Source: an uncultured Flaviramulus sp. (lineage in GTDB: Bacteria > Bacteroidota > Bacteroidia > Flavobacteriales > Flavobacteriaceae). From it: DNA of 64,000 bases. Shown one piece after another: positions 58,113 to 64,000 of the stretch. Position 1 is the stretch's first letter; each line of letters opens with the position of its first letter. Location of the stretch: NCBI GenBank assembly GCA_947495125.1, contig CANLXL010000005.1:276972-340971 (forward strand). Reading direction: 5' to 3'. The position numbers and the translations under genes were made by a program. Below the pieces are notes generated by a model. It saw nothing but the letters and a program-made list of their open reading frames with translations. It made no database searches and was not told the DNA's origin.

Positions 58113-58148
58113 TTTCTAAAGTACTCTAATGTCACCATAAAAATTTAG

Positions 58149-60098
58149 CTACTTTATATCTAATTCATTCAGCGCAGATTGTATCACTGAAACTTGATTG
58201 GGGTCCTTATAGTTATATTTTTCAATATTAGCTCTGGCCTTTTCTAATGTACTTTCAACCTCACCTCGATGGTCTTGCCCAAAATTTCGAGATGCCAGAT
58301 ACAATGCTACCGAAGCATGGTATCCAATAAAGGGTTTTTCGATATCGCCAACATGTTCAGAAAGCCAATTTATATAGTCCAGATTGGGGAATTTTTGCAA
58401 TTTAGCAATAGCTGCAAGTCGTTCTCCAGGAGATTTACTAGCCGTTAGAGTTGGTAAAAAATTAGTAGGATTATTAGAAACCGTTTTCATTTTAGTAACA
58501 ATGTTTTCCATGACGCGTGTTCTTTTGCCTCCGCTGGCCATCTCTTTGCGTATGGCTTCATATTCTCTCGCTAATTGTAACAGTTCTTCTATGTTATCGG
58601 TTTTACCTTCGTTTTGTCTGCCTCCTGAAGCATTGTTTAGCTTGACGGCCTGCGCTATATTTTCAGACAATCTTTCAACAGTCTGTCCAAATTGTGAACG
58701 AAGTTTTGTACTCTTTATAGTATCTTCATATTTGAAATAACTAAAATCAATAAAATGTCTGTTTTGCAATTCATGGGGTATATCTTCAAATACGATCATC
58801 CCTGAATGACCAAATGCTATTGGAAATATAATAGGTCCCTCGAATTCTTTTTCTCTTTTAAGGATGGTTTGTAGCTCAAAACCTAGAAACTTATTATTAA
58901 CGCTGGAATCCGTAATGATATAAACAAACGACTTTGATCTTTCAACAGCCGTTTCAATTTTGTTTGAAAACGAATCACCTGAATTAAGCTCGTACATATC
59001 AAAAAAGAGCTGAGGATTATACCCGAGTTCATCGTTTAAATATTCGGTTAGTGCCGGAATAAGCAATTCTCTTACCCATTCATAAATTTCCCTTGGGTAG
59101 CTTAAAAATACATCATAAATATATTCGGCGTCTTTTTGTTTTTCTATTGATGTATGACGCGCTTTATATGCGTTCCTTTTGGATTGGTAATGCTCTTTCC
59201 CAACAAAATTCTCGATATCGCTAAAATCTGAAGCAAGCAGGGTTGCGATTTTAGAAAAAATAAAGCCCATCCCTTCAGGGTCATTCGTCCCTTGTTCAAC
59301 GACTGCTAGTTTTTCGCCAAAACTAAAATAATCAATTTGCGGAACCTTTATTTGTTCCAAAATGTATCTGGGCTCAATCCATTTGGGTAACCAATCGCTA
59401 TAGCAGTCTTTTAAAATATCTGCAATTCTATCCAGCCATTCAATGGATTCTTTAAACTCTACTCTGGTTCCAAATCTCGACGGTATAGGGAGCACAGTCA
59501 GCGCCATTCTATCGACTTCAAGTTTTTGTCTTGCCGCCTGAACATATTCTACAGTATCCCGAATTCCAAATAAGCTCTGGTAATTGGCTGTAAACATCGG
59601 TACCAATATATCGGGCATTAAAATTGTACAAATGCCGCTTGCATCGCTTAGCCCGGTACGACTATCAATTAATACAAAATCATAATCGTTATGCCATTCC
59701 TTACGCAGATTTTCTAAATGATGGCCTCCTTTTCCATTTGAGAAAAAATCAACCCAGTCAAAATTCTGCAACAATGATGCATATAATCCTGGATCTTTTT
59801 CTCTACCGCTATGCATTAATGAGATTGGATATTCACTTGTACCATAAATTTCCCATAAATAGTCGCGGTAATTTGGGGAGTCATCGTTTTTAAAGGCCAA
59901 AAGTAATTGAAGTAACCCATCGGAATGATTATCAATTTTAAAATTATAAAAATAACGTTCAATTCCGGGAGCTTCAAGATCCCAATCTACAATTAAAACT
60001 TTGTGATTTCTTCTTGATATTTCATAGGCTATGTTGGCCAAGGTCATGCTTCTACCAACCCCACCTTTGTATGAATAGAAAGTAATTATACTGCTCAT
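58149..60098 (-). CDS. MinD/ParA-like ATPase fused to a TIR domain
   Basis: A 649-residue fusion. Residues 1-300 are a SIMIBI ATPase (FYSYKGGVGRSMTLANIAYE, then VLIVDWDLEAPGIERYF and DFVLIDSRTGLSD). The deviant Walker A has Arg where the second Lys of KGGxGK is usual. Residues ~325-465 are a TIR/SEFIR-type domain (YIYDVFLSYPREIYEW, NNKFLGFELQTIL) with candidate catalytic Glu408. The C-terminal ~150 residues are helical (LLQLAREYEAIRKEMAS, then HEAT-like helices). It overlaps the stand-alone TIR gene by 4 bases. It may act as sensor and NADase. Related ATPase-TIR fusions occur in signalling and defence loci. Confidence 0.8.
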   Translation of the reverse strand: MSSIITFYSYKGGVGRSMTLANIAYEISRRNHKVLIVDWDLEAPGIERYFYNFKIDNHSDGLLQLLLAFKNDDSPNYRDYLWEIYGTSEYPISLMHSGREKDPGLYASLLQNFDWVDFFSNGKGGHHLENLRKEWHNDYDFVLIDSRTGLSDASGICTILMPDILVPMFTANYQSLFGIRDTVEYVQAARQKLEVDRMALTVLPIPSRFGTRVEFKESIEWLDRIADILKDCYSDWLPKWIEPRYILEQIKVPQIDYFSFGEKLAVVEQGTNDPEGMGFIFSKIATLLASDFSDIENFVGKEHYQSKRNAYKARHTSIEKQKDAEYIYDVFLSYPREIYEWVRELLIPALTEYLNDELGYNPQLFFDMYELNSGDSFSNKIETAVERSKSFVYIITDSSVNNKFLGFELQTILKREKEFEGPIIFPIAFGHSGMIVFEDIPHELQNRHFIDFSYFKYEDTIKSTKLRSQFGQTVERLSENIAQAVKLNNASGGRQNEGKTDNIEELLQLAREYEAIRKEMASGGKRTRVMENIVTKMKTVSNNPTNFLPTLTASKSPGERLAAIAKLQKFPNLDYINWLSEHVGDIEKPFIGYHASVALYLASRNFGQDHRGEVESTLEKARANIEKYNYKDPNQVSVIQSALNELDIK

Positions 60099-60709
60099 TT
60101 ATCTGAAAATTTTGGAGGCTCACTTTGTGCTGATGTTTCATCAATATGAAACTGTCTTACAAAGCTGTTTACGGCCTCAATTTGCCAATCTTCTTTCCAG
60201 TTTGGTGCTCCGTTAATAGCGTCAGAAATATCCTTTCCTAATGGCCTTAATCTATCATCTAAGATTTCGGCTTTTGGGCTGTCAATAGACATTCTAACAT
60301 TATAACACTCCTGAATTTCTATACTCTGAATGACGGTTAGAGCCACGGGCATCGTTTCACCATCATGGATAACCGTAGGGAAAACTAACCCTCCTGGTTT
60401 TTGAATCGTTCTGTAGCCATGCTTTTTTTCTCTTTCCAACATATGCCCAATTTCGCAGGTACACCATTTACTGTTAAGAAAGGTTTTAGTCCAAAGAGGA
60501 ATGATTACCCTAGAGGCTCCTAAAGCTTTCCCCAATGAAATAGGCCAAGTCGTTCCGCGCTCAAGTTGTTTATCAATATAGATTATCGGCGGCCTGCCCA
60601 ATTCAAGGTTAATATGATGTTGGAGCAAGGGAACGAAATGATCATCTATCCATTTACGTGTTAGGTTATCACGCCGGTAACTAATAAAAATATCATATTG
60701 ATAATCCAT
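60095..60709 (-). CDS. Stand-alone TIR-domain protein
   Basis: A 204-residue protein that is almost all TIR domain. It opens with YDIFISYRRDNLTRKW; the BB-loop region is YIDKQLERGTTWPISLGKAL. NSKWCTCEIGHML contains Glu86, matching the catalytic glutamate of TIR NADases. The ~60 C-terminal residues are a non-TIR helical extension. It lies between patatin (11-base gap) and the ATPase-TIR fusion (4-base overlap), so all three are coexpressed. It could produce a cyclic ADP-ribose-like signal or deplete NAD. Confidence 0.85.
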   Translation of the reverse strand: MDYQYDIFISYRRDNLTRKWIDDHFVPLLQHHINLELGRPPIIYIDKQLERGTTWPISLGKALGASRVIIPLWTKTFLNSKWCTCEIGHMLEREKKHGYRTIQKPGGLVFPTVIHDGETMPVALTVIQSIEIQECYNVRMSIDSPKAEILDDRLRPLGKDISDAINGAPNWKEDWQIEAVNSFVRQFHIDETSAQSEPPKFSDK

Positions 60710-60720
60710 ATTATAAAATT

Positions 60721-61854
60721 TTAATCAAAATGGGAATTAAGAATACTTTTTGAAGCCGCTTTACCAATATCATAGAGTAATTGCCTGTTTTTGGCATTGC
60801 TCATTTCAATCAGGCTTTCCACATCATCCTTAGTAAAGGTTTTTTCGAGTTCTAATCCATTTAAATCATTTTCAGTAATTGGAAAATTATAGCGTAAATA
60901 TTTAATTAAAGGTTTGCCTCCTATATGATCGTTTTCTAAGGTCTCTATTTCCATATCAATATGGTGTCTTGTGGGGGATTTAGAAAGCCATTGTAAAATA
61001 ATCTGGTTCTGCCAACTGGCATCTTGCATGAGCATATCAGGCACATTTTGAGCCCATGTTTTCATCCAGGCCTTTTTAATCTCTCCTATTTGTTTTTTGA
61101 ATACACTATAGCCGGTTCCTACTGAAACCATGGCTAGCTTGTCTTCGCTCATGTCCCATTTAAAAGGAAAGCCTTTTAAGGTGGCAACCATGAGTAAAAT
61201 TAGTGCTGGATTATTAGACATACTAACGCCACCGTCAACAAACGCCCCACGTTGTCCATCTCCAACATCAATCATTTGAGGAGCAAAATATGTTGGAGCC
61301 GCACTACTTGCTCTAACAGCTTGCCAAAGCGGAATATTCTTGTTTTTACCGATATTTGAATCATAAAATTTTCCTTCCGGATGATTAATAAGAGGCCAGG
61401 TACTGTTAGTGTCTGCCCGTTTAGCAACAATACAGAGCCCTGTTTTTATTTGACTACTTCCCAGAGTGATATTTCCAAAAGCATTTTTAAGGCTGTTTTC
61501 TAATGCGGTATAATCATACTCCGCTTTTAGAAATTTCCATGTTTCCAAAGGGTTCCAGAAGTTTCTTTTCTTTCCAAATATTTTTCCGCCTAAATCCATA
61601 TAAAGTGTTACAATCTCATCAACCGATTTTCCAATAGCCAAAGCAGCAGCTATAATAGACCCGGTGGATGTCCCTCCAATAAGGTCAAAGTGATCACAGA
61701 GTAAATAGTCTTTTCCATGTTTTTCACGCAGGACAGATTCTATTTTTTTTAAGTACCCAAGGGTTAAGGCGCCTCTTATGCCCCCACCATCAAGAGAAAG
61801 AATCTTCTTTGTTCCAAATTTTGGGTCTAGATGTTGTTTAAATGTTCTTTTCAT
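60721..61854 (-). CDS. Patatin-like phospholipase (CapV-like)
   Basis: A 377-residue patatin. The oxyanion loop is DGGGIRG at residues 22-28, the nucleophile is Ser63 in GGTSTGS, and the dyad partner is Asp207 in FVDGGVSMSNNP. It resembles bacterial CapV effectors in length and N-terminal architecture (ILSLDGGGIRGALTLGYLKK). CapV effectors degrade membrane lipids when activated by cyclic nucleotides in CBASS immunity. No CD-NTase is present here. The partners are TIR proteins, so the activating signal, if any, would differ. Confidence 0.85.
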   Translation of the reverse strand: MKRTFKQHLDPKFGTKKILSLDGGGIRGALTLGYLKKIESVLREKHGKDYLLCDHFDLIGGTSTGSIIAAALAIGKSVDEIVTLYMDLGGKIFGKKRNFWNPLETWKFLKAEYDYTALENSLKNAFGNITLGSSQIKTGLCIVAKRADTNSTWPLINHPEGKFYDSNIGKNKNIPLWQAVRASSAAPTYFAPQMIDVGDGQRGAFVDGGVSMSNNPALILLMVATLKGFPFKWDMSEDKLAMVSVGTGYSVFKKQIGEIKKAWMKTWAQNVPDMLMQDASWQNQIILQWLSKSPTRHHIDMEIETLENDHIGGKPLIKYLRYNFPITENDLNGLELEKTFTKDDVESLIEMSNAKNRQLLYDIGKAASKSILNSHFD

Positions 61855-61886
61855 TTTATGGTTTCAATAGTTGCATTATTTTTTTG

Positions 61887-61894
61887 CAAATTTA
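61887..61894 (-). promoter_or_regulatory. Candidate -7 box (TAAATTTG) for the patatin-TIR operon
   Basis: A minus-strand TAnnTTTG match 33 bases before the patatin ATG, in the 68-base gap after the M15 gene. No clear -33 TTG was found, so the operon may also receive read-through from upstream. Confidence 0.4.
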
Positions 61895-61922
61895 GTTCTC
61901 TTTGTTTTGCGTTTATGGACCA

Positions 61923-63002
61923 TTATAAATTCCCCAATTGTACGGCTCTTTGCATAACCTCATAGCGTTTTCGCCAAATCATACGATTTTTATTCAAGTG
62001 ATCATCAATATGAACCGGATCTTTGGTGTTGAAATTTCCACCCCAACGTAAATTGGGATCGTCAATGATTGATTTGAGAAAACGTCGTACAGGATCCGGG
62101 ACAGAGGGGTATTTCGTTAAGAGTTTAGAATTTGCCAGCTTACCGTTGTTATAACTTACATTCATATCAATCCCATGACCAGCTAAATGATTAGAATAGG
62201 TAGCAGGTTTAACAATCGCACCTTGAACATTAGTAGTAGTTCTAAACGAACTGGTAACATATATTAGCACATGTGCTTGCTTTGCGTAAGTATTAATTTT
62301 GTCAAGTGCGGGTACAAATTCGATATCTGCTCTACAGGGTTTGCCGATAAAATGAGATGCTTCGTAAAGAACTAAAGGAGAATTTTTAGTAGGTAGATTA
62401 TTTTTCGCCAAATCACTCCAATGCTTTCCATAAAACGTATTAATATCTTTAAGAATCAAATTAATAAGAGGTCTTGAAAGCCAGTCTCCATCAGACTCTA
62501 TATTGTTGTCTTTAGCATAGACAATAACGGCTTTTCGCGTGCTTTTACCATAGAGTCCGTCAGCACCAAATTTTAAGTAGTTTAATGCTTTTCCATACCC
62601 AATGGTATTTAGCAATACTTGTATAGCCGATATACTCATACGAGTGCCTTTAGAAATGTATTTTCTTGTTCTAAGGTCCGATTTATGGATAGACCAGAGC
62701 ACATACATTTCCGGAAGGAAATCATGACGTTGAAGTATTAATTTAGCCAAATCGTTCGATACCGAGGTGCCATCGCTTTCGTGTCCATTTTTTTTTGCAA
62801 ATACTGCAATGGTTTTCGCCGTTGCTTTACCATAATCACCATCAGCCTGATAACTATCCCATTTTAACTCTTTTCTGAAACCTAGTTCAAAAAGTGTTCG
62901 TTGAAGATCTATGATTAACGTTTTATCTGAGGATTTCTGAAATAGAGATTGACTAATATCTCCTTTTTTAAGTGCATTCTCTATAAGGTTTGAGCATTCC
63001 AT
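61923..63002 (-). CDS. Peptidoglycan-binding and M15 peptidase protein without signal peptide
   Basis: A 359-residue protein with two peptidoglycan-binding-like modules at residues ~30-75 (IDLQRTLFELGF, DGDYGKATAKTIAVFAKK) and ~125-170 (IQVLLNTIGYG, DGLYGKSTRKAVIVYAKD). A C-terminal M15/VanY peptidase follows: SSFRTT, NHLAGHGIDM (His272, Asp279) and DPVHIDDH (His331). No signal peptide or membrane segment is visible. It resembles a phage endolysin or injected cell-wall hydrolase more than a housekeeping peptidase. It lies 68 bases upstream of patatin on the same strand and may be part of the cassette. Confidence 0.75.
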   Translation of the reverse strand: MECSNLIENALKKGDISQSLFQKSSDKTLIIDLQRTLFELGFRKELKWDSYQADGDYGKATAKTIAVFAKKNGHESDGTSVSNDLAKLILQRHDFLPEMYVLWSIHKSDLRTRKYISKGTRMSISAIQVLLNTIGYGKALNYLKFGADGLYGKSTRKAVIVYAKDNNIESDGDWLSRPLINLILKDINTFYGKHWSDLAKNNLPTKNSPLVLYEASHFIGKPCRADIEFVPALDKINTYAKQAHVLIYVTSSFRTTTNVQGAIVKPATYSNHLAGHGIDMNVSYNNGKLANSKLLTKYPSVPDPVRRFLKSIIDDPNLRWGGNFNTKDPVHIDDHLNKNRMIWRKRYEVMQRAVQLGNL

Positions 63003-63284
63003 AGTATATAAATTTGTAGAGAAAGAATTTTGCGAGCATTAATGTACGAAATTTTTGATTGTCATCAAATATTTTACACCTTTAGTCAAGGAAATATTAT
63101 AGGCTTGATTTTCAATATTATATTTAAAGTTTGATTAAAATGATAGGTTTTAACATAGTATTAAAAGAACAAATTATGGCAGGACTTAAAAGTTATAAGA
63201 AATTAAAAGTTCTTTATTTGGATTTGAAGATGCTTACTACGGGAAGTTTAGCAATGTTTTTTTGAAACATTTTGTTTTCAATGT

Positions 63285-64000
63285 TTACTCTAGGCATTTA
63301 ATCTTATCCATAAAAAATTCTTTATAGACAATATTGGTAATATCTCTGGAAAATTTGGTGCCTTTGAGTTTTATGGATTTAATAGGGGATTTTTGCAAGG
63401 TTGTCATTTGCGAACTAGATAGTCTTCCTTTAAAACTAAAATCACCACAATCGATGTCCCATGAATGATAGAACGTCACAGTTTGATCATTTTCAAGCGT
63501 AACCCTTACGCTGGATCTTTTAGAAGGAAGGTAACTGGCACAACCTAAATCCTCGGATAAATTAAAAAATATATTTCTACTCTGCCCCTGCATGTAAAGT
63601 TCAACGGTTAAACTCTTATTAATATCGTAAGGCTCTGTTCTAATAATTACTTCCTGATAAAAGTCGTCATACTCATTGATTTGATAATGACATGTATTTC
63701 GGAATTTTAACCTTTCCACGGTCTCAATTTTGGAGATAGAATCTTGGTTGTTATGCTCAATACCTGCTTTTCGTTCTGCTACCGCTTTAGCAATGGAGTC
63801 TAATCTTTGTTGTCTTATTAGTGCTAATCGTTTGGCTTGTTCTGCTTTGGCAATAGAATCCCGTCGTCTAAGTTCGATACGTGCTTTTTGTTCAGCTTCC
63901 GCTTTCGCGATGGAGTCTAGTCGTTGTTGTCTTATTAGTGCTAATCGTTTGGCTTGTTCTGCTTTGGCAATAGAATCCCGTCGTCTAAGTTCGATACGTA
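63285..64000 (-). CDS. Repetitive coiled-coil protein (start outside window)
   Basis: The minus-strand frame is open from the window edge (first full codon at 63998) to the stop at 63285, so the GTG at 63719 is not the start. The N-terminal visible part is two and a half copies of a 39-residue unit built on DSIAKAE spaced 19-20 residues apart (RRRDSIAKAEQAKRLA), strongly charged and helical. The C-terminal ~140 residues form a beta-rich domain (YQINEYDDFYQEVIIRTEPY, FYHSWDIDCGDFSF). Such repeats occur in Bacteroidota envelope proteins. No function is recognised. Confidence 0.65.
   Translation of the reverse strand, partial: RIELRRRDSIAKAEQAKRLALIRQQRLDSIAKAEAEQKARIELRRRDSIAKAEQAKRLALIRQQRLDSIAKAVAERKAGIEHNNQDSISKIETVERLKFRNTCHYQINEYDDFYQEVIIRTEPYDINKSLTVELYMQGQSRNIFFNLSEDLGCASYLPSKRSSVRVTLENDQTVTFYHSWDIDCGDFSFKGRLSSSQMTTLQKSPIKSIKLKGTKFSRDITNIVYKEFFMDKIKCLE
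63765..63998 (-). repeat. 117-base coding repeat, two tandem copies
   Basis: Copies at 63998-63882 and 63881-63765 are nearly identical in DNA over most of their length. They encode the 39-residue coiled-coil unit of the partial protein. More copies may lie beyond the window. Near-identity at the DNA level implies recent expansion. Confidence 0.75.

Noticed and set aside
60721..61854. CBASS system based on the CapV-like patatin
   Set aside because: No CD-NTase, E1/E2 or HORMA/TRIP13 gene is visible in the window, so the CBASS label is not supported.
63140..63265. 41-codon plus-strand frame
   Set aside because: No recognisable sequence, opposite to the surrounding genes and only weakly preceded by a promoter-like TTTG; probably chance.
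63765..63998. CRISPR-like tandem repeat
   Set aside because: The 117-base units are contiguous, in frame and encode a coiled coil; there are no spacers.

Overview
The window looks like the chromosome of a marine flavobacterium (Bacteroidota, Flavobacteriaceae). The signs are low GC, a SusC/SusD pair, promoters of the Bacteroidota type (TTG, 19-20 bases, then TAnnTTTG), a type IX secretion sorting-domain remnant, and a complete alginate utilisation locus. Names and functions come from reading the sequence against remembered families; no database search was run.

Region 1 (1-21,880) is the right-hand part of an integrated siphovirus-like prophage. It runs in order through the HK97-type capsid (cut by the window edge), connector and tail-completion proteins, tail tube, overlapping tail chaperones with a possible frameshift site, tape measure, two large baseplate/tail-tip proteins, and fibre proteins. 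Three consecutive genes then carry Sec signal peptides: a fibre, a LamG-type lectin and a PL1-type pectate lyase. A lysis cassette follows (holin candidates, M15 endolysin, overlapping spanin-like pair), then an XRE repressor with a repeat operator, two PP-loop (PAPS-reductase-fold) enzymes, a small protein and an SRAP/HMCES protein. The end is marked by the 3' half of tRNA-Arg(ACG), so the intact tRNA and the integrase should lie left of the window. Several prophage genes have their -7 box exactly four bases before ATG, which suggests leaderless mRNAs.

Region 2 (21,880-29,000) is host accessory DNA. It holds a three-gene operon resembling a toxin-antitoxin-chaperone (HigB/HigA/SecB-like) system, an IS6-family element that interrupts a small gene, and a PadR regulator with an FtsX/MacB-type permease. 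About 1 kb of non-coding DNA with strong hairpins follows.

Region 3 (29,000-58,112) is the alginate locus. It encodes two PL6, three PL7 and one PL17 lyase, SusC/SusD, two PKD-domain surface proteins, KdgF, an ExuT-like transporter, two short-chain dehydrogenases, 2-keto-3-deoxygluconate kinase and KDPG aldolase. Together these take alginate to pyruvate and glyceraldehyde-3-phosphate. A FadR-type GntR regulator lies inside the locus. A palindromic operator (core TGGTTAACCA) recurs at four promoters, including its own. Less usual members are an Nramp-fold transporter without the metal-binding motifs, a gluconokinase/6-phosphogluconate dehydrogenase fusion, a Tat-exported sugar isomerase-like protein and an RraA-like protein.

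Region 4 (58,149-64,000, minus strand) is a candidate undescribed immunity or signalling cassette. A patatin phospholipase, a stand-alone TIR protein and a MinD/ParA-like ATPase fused to a second TIR domain form a tight operon. Upstream on the same strand are a signal-peptide-less peptidoglycan-binding/M15 peptidase and a repetitive coiled-coil protein cut by the window edge.
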